64,000 nucleotides of DNA, taken from the NCBI GenBank assembly GCA_032433595.1, contig JASWJB010000047.1:118560-182559 (forward strand). Direction: 5' to 3'. Origin of the DNA: Conoideocrella luteorostrata (Eukaryota; Ascomycota; Sordariomycetes; Hypocreales; Clavicipitaceae). The notes beneath the pieces are model-generated. The model was not told the origin of the DNA and did no database searches. It worked only from the letters and a program-made list of their open reading frames with translations. Of the stretch, positions 45,575 to 56,655 are shown piece after piece (the first letter of the stretch is position 1; every line of letters starts with the position of its first letter). Position numbers and translations under genes: made by a program.

Positions 45575-47171
45575 CTAGGGAATGTTGTAGAGTCCCCTAA
45601 CAAATGCTTTGAGTTGCTCCATGTCAAACTCTGGTAACTTAGACACAAAACGTTGCTGAGTTTCCAGCACCGCCGCAGATATCTCCTTCCAGGAAATCGT
45701 GGTCCCTGTTTCGATGAACTCTTCATTGCTGTCTGACCAAATTACTCCAGGCGCTGGCAGGAGTTTCCCATTCCTCTTCCGTATCACGCCATCCACGATA
45801 ACCATGTCAACATCAGCGATGCTTGAATGCATGACAATGGCTTTTACAGGATCATAGTGAGCAGCACCAGTCATAGCTGGGCTATCCGTGCCAAATATAA
45901 CCAAGTCGGCCTTCTTTCCGACTTTGATGCTGCCAATCTGATCCTCCATACATAGAGCGCGAGCTCCTTGAATAGTTCCCATGATGTATGCGTCGTGTGC
46001 CGTACGACAGACCTTGTCCGGGACGACGCCGTCAGCAAGACTCTGCACGGCATGAGCTCCTCTGGCTGATAGTAGTCCAACTCGCATTTCATTCACCATA
46101 CTGCCACTCGTTGAGTGGTGGCAGTCGACGCCCAAAGAGCATACTGAGTCCATATTCGGAAGGTCGTGGCGGAAGCACACAGGCGGGCCGAGGCCCATGG
46201 TCATTTCCACGCTGGGAGACGCTGAAGCAAACGCTTTGGCTTCATTGAGCAATTGGACGTCCTCGACGGTAGCACCCCCTACATGAGATAGCACAATTCG
46301 CTCATCAAGCAGCCCATAAGACTTCAGCAATCTGGGGAGGTTATTGTCCACTTGTCCTGGAAATCTAGCCCAATGAGAAGTGACAATGTCAATCCCAAGG
46401 GATCGAACCTTGCTAAAAATGTCAATCACGACATCCTGTGGCATGAAATAGTAATCGAATGCAAAGCCCATTGACACGCGTGCATCGTCGGTTTTGATGT
46501 GCTTGGATTGAACAAGCTGTTCAAGTGTCGGCATGAACCAGTCCGGCAGTAGGTCCGTAATTTCAGGCTTGGGGTATGCTTGTTTGAGCGTAACTGTAGG
46601 GGCAAATGCAAATACCGAGCGAATTCCGGACGTAATGGTGCCAGCAAGTGCCTGCTTTCCTGATTCAAATGTCAGAGATCATGCGCACAACGACTGCATA
46701 CGAGTTGGTGTAAACATACCATGATCTTTGGTCCAGTTCATATGCGCAAAATCTAAAACTGTCGTGGTCCCCGCGTCAATTGCTTCCAAGCAACCTGCAA
46801 GGTTGCCCCAATAAACATCGTCGGGCGTGAAGGTGAAAGACGCCGTGAACACTGCTACGTGGTAAGATATTTTAATATCGTGTGGCATTTGCTTATATAT
46901 GCTTACTCTGCGCAAAGTACGAGACACATGTCAGGTCTTCGCATAGTCCTTTCAATGCAGACTCCCACATATGATGGTGGGTATCGACGAATCCCGTCGA
47001 GATAATCTTGTCGCGGCAATCGATGATTTCGCACCCAGGCGGCACCGTAATCGACCATTCGATTCTTGAGATTGTATTCCGCTCCACGAGAATGTCCGCT
47101 TTGGTGAAGGAGAGTGCATCATTCTCACCATGGAGGATGACAGTACCCCCCTTGAGCAGTTTGGTCGACAT
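45575..47171 (-). CDS. Amidohydrolase-superfamily metal-dependent hydrolase (copy 2)
   Basis: Three exons: 47171-46907, 46854-46720, 46659-45575; introns of 52 and 60 nt; 494 aa. Same layout as the gene at 32024: sandwich strands KGGTVILHG and DILVERNTISRIE, ligands DTHHHMW at 64-69, DVYWGNLAGCLEAIDAGTTTVLDFAH, then TSHWAR, VLSHVGG and SLGVDCHHST with the metal-binding Asp, and VGKKADLVIFG near the end. The intron positions also correspond (one after the DxAH block), showing common descent within a fungus. It is divergent from the metallo-beta-lactamase-fold gene, 552 bp apart, suggesting co-regulation and successive hydrolysis of a heterocyclic or amide substrate. This is inference. Confidence 0.9.
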
Positions 47172-47723
47172 GTTTGACTGCTAGAGTAATGCCACACGGG
47201 AAAATATCAGTCCTATGGAGTTAGACTTGATATTGATGGGGAGCTTGCAGCTCATAAATATCATGTTTTGTATTCGAGAGCGTGAAATCCCTCGGTTTCC
47301 CGATCATATACTCCATACAGTCCTTATTAAATCGTCTTACTAGAGCCTGATGCAAATGATCGGTAATGTATTGTCGGTATAGTCGCAAAGACCGAATTGT
47401 AGTCGGATTTATCGGCTCGCATCTTCTCGCGGGGCGAGACCTACGAAGATATAACGATTATTCATCATTCGGCCATTCGCTGGAGAAGGATTCGGTCACC
47501 ATACGTAGTTGCTGACATTTAGCGCGTCGCGGTTGCAACCGAGCCCCCGCGAGCCGGGGAAAGACCGGATCCATCAGTGGTGTTGTCGGGGAGACACCGG
47601 AACAACAGTCCCACAAATTCGTACATATAATTACTGGAAATTCTTTGGCATGGCCATACAGAGCAATATCTACAACTTACATCGGAAATTAAATTAAAAC
47701 ATTATCTCGAAACTATATTCAAT
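47172..47723. promoter_or_regulatory. Divergent promoter of amidohydrolase 2 and MBL gene
   Basis: 552 bp between two start codons. AT-rich around 47620-47720 next to the MBL gene. No named motif. Confidence 0.45.
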
Positions 47724-48801
47724 ATGACCGACTCCAAAAACTTCTGCGTTTGCGTCACATGTGGCACGCAGTTCGACATCCCGTATGAAAGTCGACCAGA
47801 GACGTGCCGGATGTGCAATGTACTAAATTTCCCCTTTCAGCCCTTCAGGCATGGATTTGCGACCGTTGATTGGCTAACAGGGGTCACCCATACTAGGAAC
47901 CCCGGCAATTTGTCCCGCCCTCCGGGCAATCCTGGACCACCTTGGCTAAGATGCAGGGAAAGTACAAGAATGAAATAAAGCAGGACGAAGTCGACGGCCG
48001 TATTTGGTCGATTTTCTCAACCCCGCAGTATGCCATCGGACAACGGGCTGTCTTCATTGAAACAGGCGCCGGGAATGTGCTTTGGGATTGCATTAGCTTC
48101 CTCGACCAGAAAACGATTGACTTTATCAAGTCCCGAGGCGGGCTCAAAGCGATAGCAATTTCCCATCCTCATTTCTACAGCACGCATTTAGAATGGGCCA
48201 GGGAGTTCGACTGTCCCGTCTATATTGCTGCTGAGGACCAGGAATGGCTCAATTGTGATGACCCGGAAGGGAGACGACGATTTGTAAAAGCCGAGACCCA
48301 GGTTATCCTTCCTGGGGCAACAATGGTCAAACTCGGTGGTCATTTTCCCGGTAGCTCCATGCTGCACTGGGAGGGAAACATTGTAAGTGCCGACATGCGT
48401 TCTTCTCTTTCTACGTGTCAACTTCATAACTGACTTTTTAATAGTTCGTTGGTGACTCCATCGGCGTGTCTCAAGTAAGTAGTCCGTTCTTTGCCGTATG
48501 TTCCCGAGCCTATCATATACCAACAAAACTCTCCTAGTCTGGTCTAGTTCGCTCGCACCACAACGAGAGGCACCAAGTCTTCTTCTTCCAGTATGCTTTC
48601 CCCAATTTTATTCCACTTGGGCCCACCGCAATGCATTTGATGTGGAAGAGGATGCAGCCGTGGGACTTCACTGCTCTTTACTCCCTGTTTTATATCACAA
48701 CGGTGCGTGATAAGAACGTCAAGCAGATCGTTCTGGATAGCATGCAGCGACAGGCGCAGCATCAGGAGAACAAAGACCATCCCCTGCTCTTGGAGCATTG
48801 A
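47724..48801 (+). CDS. Metallo-beta-lactamase-fold hydrolase with N-terminal zinc-ribbon-like motif
   Basis: Four exons: 47724-47819, 47897-48382, 48445-48474, 48538-48801; introns of 77, 62 and 63 nt, all phase 0; 291 aa. Residues 8-32 hold paired cysteines (CVCVTCG..CRMC) like a small zinc ribbon, then PRQFVPPSGQSW leads into the MBL domain: AIGQRAVFIETGAGNVLWDC, the metal loop ISHPHFYSTHLEWA, and KLGGHFPGSSMLHWEGN with a further metal His, followed by FVGDS. These define a fungal MBL subfamily of about 290 aa. Some relatives hydrolyse lactams or cyclic carbamates; activity here is untested. The C-terminus (VKQIVLDSMQRQAQHQ) is a helix usual for the subfamily. Partner gene: amidohydrolase 2. 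Confidence 0.9.
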
Positions 48802-49316
48802 AGTGATATGACCTGCTCACTTAAGAGGCTTGCGAAGTTAGACTACGACGATTAGTAAGAATCGCGGATGAAGGGTAGGGCGAGACGTGGGATGGTTTTG
48901 GGCACACATGTGTCGGATAACCCGGATGTGTGTGTGAATGTGTGTGAATTACACAGGCAGTGCAATATGGTAAACACAGTGGGGAAGGGGTGTGGGGGTG
49001 TTTGGTTGTAGGGAAAGAATGAATTACTTGTATTACTAGACTAAATATATCATTTTGCTGATCTTGCCGAAGTTGTCACTCAGCAAGCAAGATACACACC
49101 TCTCCTCTTTTCTTCCGTAGCAATCTTAGCGGCTATCAGCATCGCTGCATATCAGACATGTGGCCGGAGGGGAAGACAAGAAGGATGGCTTCCGGGCATC
49201 ACGGTCACTATCAATTTACGAAACTGCCCCTAGCGAAGAGAAAGTCCTGGCACCGTGACCTGTACGGACAGGGAGTCTGTCTGCTGTGGCCCGTAGCAAG
49301 TCAGGTCTACCCACAT
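48802..49316. other. Intergenic with TG-rich patch
   Basis: A GTGTGTGTGAATGTGTGTG simple-sequence patch lies at about 48925-48948. No gene recognised. Confidence 0.4.
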
Positions 49317-49591
49317 TGTCACGATTGGGTTACTGGTAAAGCAGAGTGATAGACAAGACTCCCGAAGTATTCGTAGCTTCTTAGCAACAAGGTAGCACTG
49401 TATTGTGAACGGTCTTAATCTCTGGCCTCCTAATAATCTGATCTCCTCCTTCCCTACTTATGCTTCGCCGTTACCCCGCAGCGAGGAATTTGCTAGCTGC
49501 ATGATACTCTCCTCTAATAGGCCAAGGTGCGTCGCTAGATTCACGACGTCACGTGGCCTCTGAATACCCTCACAAGCAGTAGTCTCTGACG
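49317..49591. mobile_element. Probable solo LTR, family 2, copy A
   Basis: Starts TGTCACGATTGGG and ends near GTCTCTGACG; CACAT occurs directly before (49312-49316) and after (49592-49596), as a 5-bp target duplication would. Clearly related to 56409-56655 (shared GCAGAGTGA, AGGTAGCACT, GGTCTTAATCTCTG, CTACTTATGCT, CCCCGCAG, TTTGCTAGCT). The terminal bases are TGTCA and an imperfect TGACG. No internal retroelement coding sequence is next to it. Confidence 0.65.
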
Positions 49592-49704
49592 CACATGGTG
49601 TCAACTTGAATATTCGTTGCGCCATAGCGCAAAAGTGTGAGCTCACTAAATGTTCTTCTAGCAAGTTTTATCATGTCTTATATTATCCAACACATGGAGG
49701 TACC

Positions 49705-49945
49705 TGTTGGAATTGATAGGAGAAGTTCAACGATGTTTGCATTCATGGGACCAGCTGTGTTACTTCGATGATGGATCCAAAATCCCCCGTCTGACGGCCT
49801 CGTCCCAATCCCCCTATAAATACCCCTATAATCTGAGACACTTCCGTCCTGAATTCCTGCCTTAGGCCCATAGGCCACGTAACCTTTCTTGCACGGCCCG
49901 TGTATCCACACATCCGGTCCACACACACACCCGTGTAATCCAACA
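49705..49945 (-). mobile_element. Solo LTR, family 1, copy B
   Basis: 241 bp, TGTTGGA...TCCAACA ends, with the 5-bp duplication GTACC on both sides (49700-49704 and 49946-49950). In reverse orientation it matches copy A at 44269-44507 nearly base for base over 240 bp, including the GTACGTGG-like to ACACAGCTGGTCCC stretch, so both are recent insertions of one family. Confidence 0.92.
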
Positions 49946-49950
49946 GTACC

Positions 49951-51028
49951 TTGGCACAGGCGATCTTCCCCAGCGCTGGGGGACTGGGACAATTCAACAC
50001 TTTCTGCATCGGTCAGAGCTGACAAAATAGCGACATGGCAGGGACAAGCGCGCTGATGTTGCATCGATATCTAGTAAGTGTATTTCCGTCCAGCGGCCAA
50101 TTTAGCACCCTCAGGAAAGTTGAACCCACGGTAACTTGCGCAAATTCCGACCAACACAGTCCCACTGTGAACGGTTCAACTATGACAGATGCGACAGAAA
50201 CTAGTGGTATTTGCAGCATCCAGACCCCGGAGTCAATGTAGAGCTACTGGGAGCGCAGGAATGGGTGAGTCGCATTTATGGAGGGGCCTGTAATCTACTT
50301 AAGGAGGGTGGTTATGAACATAGAGACACGTTTTTAATGAAGTACCGTCAGTTTTCTAGCGGTCTCTCATCAAGATCTTCAGGGCATAACTTCCAGTTCT
50401 GTTCTTTCGTTCGTAATATATTGAAATGATGTTCTGCACTGCAATCACAACACGATACTTGATGTGCTTGAGGTGCGTGGGTCAGGGTAGAACGGATACT
50501 TGCCAGCGGCGTGATCAACAAAGAACGTCGGTCTGCTATTGAATCCGGTACGCCACGAAACGTGTGCGGAGTCGAGATGACCAGAGCTTCACGGAGCTTG
50601 CTGATGCTAGTGACTTCTTCTTCGTAGCCAACCACCCTCGCAAGACCATTCACGCCGCGTTGGCTCGCTTTTTTAAGAAGATCAGCCTCTGGCGGTCGCA
50701 TGCTAGGGGTCCAGGAGTATTTGAGGACTCTATCGAATCCAGGCGCGCCGGTGGTCTTGGCGAAGAAGCAAGATGTTCCGTTGTGGCGGAAATACGTTTT
50801 CTAATTAAAAACAGCTGAAGAACTTTTGCTAGCCTAGCTCCCAGATAAATTGTGTTCCTTACGAGCTCGCCATGATCATGAACTCAGCTGGCTTTTGCGA
50901 ATGCCTGAGCTCTACGAATAATGACTCCGACTGGAGCTTTAGGCACCCAATTGTTGCTTTAATGGATCACCCGAAACCTTGCGATGTATCATAATATTGG
51001 CATGTCAAGAATTACAACCTTTGCTGCA
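49951..51028. other. Intergenic, possible gene debris
   Basis: Short frames on both strands without recognisable domains. A fragment at about 50215-50340 could be a decayed exon but no family was identified. Confidence 0.35.
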
Positions 51029-52888
51029 CTACATTGCTACACTTCTACCCCATTTCCTCACAGTAACACCTCGAGCAGTTCGGGAAGTTTGAGCGGGCTC
51101 CGACTCCAGCTCTAGAATCTGAATTTCGTTTGGACCCCTCCGCAAATAACACCCAGGAAGATAAAGGGATTGCTGGGGGCCTACATTCCAGTATCGCCCC
51201 AAGTTTGCCCCGTTAACCCAAACAACCCCCCTTGTCCACCCAGGAAGTTCAAGAAACGTATCCCCGGTTTTGGCCAATTCGAAAACGCCTTCGTATATAA
51301 CGGGTCCAGCGGCCCGGTCTGGGCTGGCGGATCCACGAGGCGGATTTGCTAGTGGCATAGGGTAAATATCCCAGTCTTGGATTATTTTTCCGCCTACGGT
51401 AACATTGCCGACAATTCCTTTTCGTTGATCAAACATAGTTGGACAGCCCCAATTCACTCGACCAAGATTTTCAACTAGGAGGTCTAGTCTATCCCGCGAT
51501 TTCAGTTGCAGCTGTACTGGTTTCGGGTTTTGCTGAGCCGCGTCAATAATACCATTGAACTTTCCGTTGATAAATACCATAATGCGATCACGAGGCTTAT
51601 CTCCAGCCTTTAGAGTGCCATTGTAGGATGTTGAAACGTTACTGCGGTATAGAATAAAACCAGTGGATTGCCCAAAGACTTCCATGTTCATTGGAGATTT
51701 TGATTGATGATGAACTGGTGGTAGTAAGTTGAGCAAAGGTCCAATGGGCTTTAATTTAAAATCCGGTATAGGAATCATTGGTGCTTCCGCGGGAATGTCA
51801 GGCAACACCTCTTTACCTGCAGACCTTTTAGAGATAAGGTCCCGTAAAATGTGATAAATGGGAGTTGTGCGGCCACTCTCGTCTAAAGGGGCGCCGTAGT
51901 CGTAGCTGGTTGTGCTGGGTGTTAATACGGTGGAAGACACAGAAGCCCCATTCTGGAATCCCCAATTTGTACCGCCATGAAACATATAGATGTTGAATGA
52001 GTGGTTGTTGACAAGCAAATATTCCATGTCCTCTCGGATGGTCTCGATTGACTTTTCTGTAGGTGTATGATGATTCTTTTGCGTGCCCCACGAATCCGTG
52101 TAAGCGATGTGATACTCGGCGGCCATTAGCGGGCCTTGGCTATCCGGGTTAACCCACATCCTTGTGGCATTAAAAGCATTCCAGGGACGGGGATCCTGGC
52201 CTTCTGGCTCTTCTAGGATTCCTTGGACTTGGCCGCGCTGCAAGTACATTTTTTCTCCAGCATTGTTCGTGTATAGCGTTGTGCCATTAAAATGCCTATT
52301 AATTACTGCCGTCAGAGCGGTTGTGTAATTATGATCGGTGCCACAAGAGCCGTATTCATTCTCGACCTGGACCATAAGAATCGGGCCCCCGTTCTTAGCG
52401 AGATATGGCGATAGCTCCTGAGCCAAACGAGCCACATAATGATCAACGGCGTTAAAGAACGGCTCATTGTTCTGTCTTACAGCCATGGCAGGAACAGTGC
52501 TCAGCCAGGAAGGGAAGCCACCCCACTCGTGTTCGCCACATACATAGGGCCCAAGGCGAAGAACTGCATGTAATTCATGCTTTTGAACCAGATGGTGAAA
52601 ATAGGCAATGTCGTTCATTCCCGCAAAGTCAAACTTATCTGGTGCAGGCTGAAACTCATTCCAGAATACATAATAAAAAATAGTGTTAAGACCCATCGCC
52701 TTGGCCATGACAATGCGGTGCTCCCAATACTCCCGCGGCACCCGTTGGGGGTCTATCTGACCGCCAAGGATTTGGAGAGGATGTCCATCTAGCAAGAAGT
52801 GGCTGTTGTTGTAAGAGAAGCTCGCCGCGGCGGCGGCGAGAATTTGCAATGCCAAAGCGCAGACGGATAAAATGCAGTGGATGTTCAT
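51029..52888 (-). CDS. Secreted GH35 beta-galactosidase
   Basis: Intronless, 619 aa, with a signal peptide (CILSVCALALQILAAAAASF). GH35 blocks: LLDGHPLQILGGQIDPQRVPREYWEHRI, MGLNTIFYYVFWNEFQP, AVLRLGPYVCGEHEWGGFPSWL, the acid/base region VQVENEYGSCG (Glu178), the nucleophile region LMAAEYHIAYTDSWG (Glu258 by position) and MFHGGTNWGFQNGA. The C-terminus has the jelly-roll blocks (RIMVFINGKFNGI, FLELPGWTRGVVWVNGANLGRYWNVGPQQSLYLPG). The length and layout resemble animal, plant and bacterial GH35 enzymes of about 600-650 aa more than the roughly 1000-aa secreted LacA type of aspergilli. Cleaves terminal beta-galactose residues outside the cell. The absence of introns in an intron-rich neighbourhood raises the possibility of acquisition by transfer. 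Confidence 0.93.
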   Translation of the reverse strand: MNIHCILSVCALALQILAAAAASFSYNNSHFLLDGHPLQILGGQIDPQRVPREYWEHRIVMAKAMGLNTIFYYVFWNEFQPAPDKFDFAGMNDIAYFHHLVQKHELHAVLRLGPYVCGEHEWGGFPSWLSTVPAMAVRQNNEPFFNAVDHYVARLAQELSPYLAKNGGPILMVQVENEYGSCGTDHNYTTALTAVINRHFNGTTLYTNNAGEKMYLQRGQVQGILEEPEGQDPRPWNAFNATRMWVNPDSQGPLMAAEYHIAYTDSWGTQKNHHTPTEKSIETIREDMEYLLVNNHSFNIYMFHGGTNWGFQNGASVSSTVLTPSTTSYDYGAPLDESGRTTPIYHILRDLISKRSAGKEVLPDIPAEAPMIPIPDFKLKPIGPLLNLLPPVHHQSKSPMNMEVFGQSTGFILYRSNVSTSYNGTLKAGDKPRDRIMVFINGKFNGIIDAAQQNPKPVQLQLKSRDRLDLLVENLGRVNWGCPTMFDQRKGIVGNVTVGGKIIQDWDIYPMPLANPPRGSASPDRAAGPVIYEGVFELAKTGDTFLELPGWTRGVVWVNGANLGRYWNVGPQQSLYLPGCYLRRGPNEIQILELESEPAQTSRTARGVTVRKWGRSVAM

Positions 52889-55570
52889 TTTGGCAAGTAT
52901 TGGAGTGTTTTAAAGAAGAATTTTGTAGTTTATCTGACCGAAGACTTATTCACATGAAAGTGATTCCTGAAATGAGGATTGGAATGTCCCCTGCATTCGG
53001 ATGCGCACACAACGTGAATTTATCATCCGGGGATACAAGTTGATGCTACGTTACGATGTGTAGTTCGTAGAAGCAAGGAGCAAAATGCTGCGTCATTCCG
53101 CATGACCAGTGTCACGCCAGCTCAGAACATGCATAATGCAAACATTTTACTTTACAGCTCAATGTAGCGCGTGCAGTTGAACATTTTCGAACATGAACAC
53201 CTGGAAGAGGCAAAACGTGGCTAGAAGTACAAATAGCGCTAATGCAATCCCAGCGCCCACCCTTTCAAGTATATATCACTCGTGCACTTCGTGTTGCTAG
53301 TCGAATGGCTGATGAGTAACACTGCGACGGTATTAATTTGTATCGGCTAATAGTTCTGTAGTCCGCTTTGCCGGCTCGCGCCTTGCGGGGAATCACATGT
53401 GCCGACTGCGAAACTGGGTTCTGATATCGTGCTAGAAGTTGTCCTTAGCTTTGTCCGCCATCCTGGTAGGGTCGTATTCTCAGCAAGACTCCGGGAAAAT
53501 CTAGGGTCCGCCGATATGAAGCTCAATCGGCGAGTAGCCCACCGCAAGTCGTTTGCCCACAAGCTCGTATCGCACCCTTTTCGATAGCAAGCCTCTTCTC
53601 GAGAACCTGACGTTAGGAAGGTAGGATGCTTAGAAAGAGGTGTACTGCCTTATGCTTTGAAACGGTAATAAGCTGCTCTTGCTCAATGTAACGTCGCTTC
53701 AAAGATTGTCGAAACGCTACAATCTGAACTTCACGCTCTGTTGCGTGGGAAGCCGCCCTTGGGAGGGGTTGAAATTGCAGTGAACCCTCGGCAGCCTTGT
53801 TTCTTTTTTGACCCCACATATACCACCATCACGTTCTACCATACAATATGGGTATATAGTTTGCAGTCAGAGTAATTCTCTATACGTACAAACTTGTGAT
53901 ATTTTTATTCGCCGTTTTCGAGGCATTCTGAGACATCAAGATGCGTGCGGTCGGGTATCTCAGAACTCGCACTTGGTGAAGCTATGCGCGTTTGGCGAAA
54001 AGGGTAGATTTCCACGAGTTTATATGTGTTTACACAGAAAGGTGTAGCAACTAACTTCCTAGGCCAAATCAAGCCAGCCGTAGCGTACGCATGTGGTTCA
54101 AGGGTGGTCGTCATCTATCCTTGACATTAAAGCGTGCCTCAAACCAGCATTTTCCACCATGAAAAGAACTGCTACAGCAATTGGAAGGAGGCATATGTGC
54201 CGCTATGGCCAACGGCAATAATATCTTGTGGCGTTCAAAAGAGCCGGTGTCATACAGGGAACAAACGAGCGTCGAGAATGGAAGGTTGTGGGTCTTGCCT
54301 TATCTGGACTGACACGGACTTTTAAGTTTTTATCAAAGCCTGATTTCGTATCGAGGATCGTCCGTGTGGAAACAAAATGTGCGTCGAGGCGGGGAATCAT
54401 AATCCCCTTCCTGTCTGCAGCCACAATCGTCGCCTCAATCCGCACCTATTGTAATCACTCGCAGTAAGCTAATCAGATCCTTGCCAGAGAATGACATTAG
54501 AAACTGGTCAAAAATACGGGGTGAATGCCGATCTTTAGAAGCCAACCATGGAACCGGTTCGGTACGGCTGTGCTGATAGGCCCGCATAATTCGGCAGTGC
54601 CGCGAGAAGCGACGAGCCGACCGCACGGTTCGCTGACGTTGCGCCACTTCACTGGAGAGAATTCAGCAAGCATCATCGCAGCAAGATTTTTTCTCAAATC
54701 ATCTGAAGACCTGAGTGAGTGTTACATCAAATGCGATCGAAACCTTTTCTTGATGAATTATGGGAAGTAATTACTATCCTTCATTATAGATCTAGCTAGA
54801 TACCGCCATCAAATAATGTGACCAAGGCAAGTTAAGAGGCGTACCTTTGTGTATTATAATAGGCGTGGATGAAAGCAATGACATCTAGATGAAAACACAA
54901 AGGCGATTTAGATTTTGCTGTTTGACCCCTGTTTTGTTTCTGGCAAACGTCCTCGATCGGAAAGCAGGTTTTATTACGAATTCAAAAGTGTTCGTCTAAT
55001 CTAAGGTAGGATCGATCCTAGCGCAGAATCTGCCGTCATCGTTGCCCTGTTTTGAAGTCGGCTTTTGGAACCTTTGTGGCCCCTAACCCCGCGTCTCTAG
55101 CCTTGAGATCTACAGACTAAGACGTTTGACTGCTTTCTAATTGGCATAGTGGTTATTTTGTTAGTAGAATATTCCAGCTTGAGATACCTTAACTACAAAG
55201 GTAGACAGCCACTACGTTTACAATTAGCCAGACCAAACATCGTATAAGTGGATTGAACGTGTTCTGGATATATTTTTGAGATGTAAGATGGCTTAGATCG
55301 TAAATTAATAGACCAAATCGGATGAAACGTGTTATTATTCAAATATGTAACGTTCTAGTAGACGGTAAACCGGCTTAATAGAATTACGCCTCTATGGTTA
55401 TACGGAAGGTACTAGCTATGTTGGGTTGTTTTGCGACTACTTATATCTTGCAAGAGCTAACATTTAAATGACTCACAAGTCACACATTTTTACTTACTAA
55501 TTCATATTTTCTTCGCTGCTTCTATTAGTCCATTAATATCTCTAAATCACGTACCTCTATTGGCATCAAA
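52889..55570. other. 2.7-kb gene-poor region
   Basis: GC-mixed up to about 54700, then AT-rich to 55570. Only short unrecognised frames on both strands. The AT-rich part may be decayed repeat DNA. Confidence 0.4.
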
Positions 55571-56170
55571 ATGAAAACCTTTATGACTTTTATCGCTCTC
55601 GCGGCATCGGTAATGTCATATGCGGTCCCTGGTCATGGGTTCTCAACGGACCTCTCCTATACATCGCAAAGTTTAGGCTATGAGAAACGCACAGAACTTC
55701 AGAGCACCTGCGATAGTGTTTCAGAGGTGGTCAAGAGAGCAATTAGCAATTGCGCAATGCTTGCAGTCAAGGCTCAGAAAGCATCGGCACAAGGAAATGA
55801 GGACAAGATGGATAAGCATTTCGGGGCCCATGACCAAAAGACTCGGGATTATGTTTCTCGCATTTTCAGCAGTATTACAAAAGAGTGCAGTTTGAAACCC
55901 GGGGGCTCTACTACCATTGCCTGTGCACCAGACCATGGCGGTATTTTTGCAGGCACCGGGGGGAATAAAATTACACTCTTCCGCCCATTTTTCTCTGAGC
56001 CGGATCTTCCTAAACCGTCAGATCAAAAAGGATTATCGACAGCTACTACTATTATTCACGAGATGTCCCATACGACCGTTGTCGGTCAAACTAAGGACAA
56101 CGACAGTGAAGGAAAGACTAGGAATGCCTACAACTACCAGGAATTTGCTGCTGATGTATTCGTCTCTTGA
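55571..56170 (+). CDS. Short secreted M35-like (aspzincin) metalloprotease
   Basis: 199 aa, intronless as modelled, with signal peptide MKTFMTFIALAASVMSYAVP. The pattern is that of the deuterolysin/peptidyl-Lys metalloendopeptidase catalytic domain: CDSVSEVVKRAISNCAMLA, HFGAHDQKTRDYVSRIFSSI, then TTIIHEMSH (His163, Glu164, His167) and TVVGQTKDND, where an Asp at 176 or 178 may be the third zinc ligand. The usual GTxDYxYG loop and the Cys-containing block after it are missing or reduced; the end NAYNYQEFAADV resembles the normal family C-terminus NADNYEYFA. So this is either a compact variant or a gene with an internal deletion. A further exon after the last codons cannot be excluded. Confidence 0.75.
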   Translation: MKTFMTFIALAASVMSYAVPGHGFSTDLSYTSQSLGYEKRTELQSTCDSVSEVVKRAISNCAMLAVKAQKASAQGNEDKMDKHFGAHDQKTRDYVSRIFSSITKECSLKPGGSTTIACAPDHGGIFAGTGGNKITLFRPFFSEPDLPKPSDQKGLSTATTIIHEMSHTTVVGQTKDNDSEGKTRNAYNYQEFAADVFVS

Positions 56171-56408
56171 ACTGGAATACTCTTATCTGTTTTGTAAAAC
56201 GTGGAATTGACAATTTTTCGGTGGGTGGAGTTCAATTGAGTCAAATGAACATGCTTCTGAATCATTTCTCTTTCCAAGTTATTTAGTTTTGTTTTCAGTG
56301 GCTTTTAAAAGCCCGATTCTTTCTTTTAACGCAAGAATCACCTTGTCTAAGATTTGATTTAAAAATACACATGATTTTGCTATTAACATATCATTAAGTG
56401 ATCTGCAC
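56171..56408. other. Intergenic, AT-rich
   Basis: 3' flank of the protease gene. Nothing recognised. Confidence 0.4.
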
Positions 56409-56655
56409 TGTCACGACTGGGGTTCTGATATAGCAGAGTGAAGGGCAACACGTAGCAACCAGGTAGCACTCTATTATTGACGGTCTTAATCTCTGACCTT
56501 CTTCCTAAAGATTTGGTCCCTTCCTCTCTACTTATGCTCGTCGCCACCCCGCAGTGAAGAGTTTGCTAGCTCTCCTCCGGTAGACTTAGGGGCATCACTA
56601 ACTCTACGACCCCGCGAGGGTCATCGAAGGTCATCGAAGCTGGTGGTCTCTGACT
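56409..56655. mobile_element. LTR remnant, family 2, copy B
   Basis: Begins TGTCACGACTGGGG and runs parallel to 49317-49591 to about GGTCTCTGAC. Contains an internal duplication of GGTCATCGAA (about 56619-56638). The 3' limit and target duplication are unclear. Confidence 0.6.
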
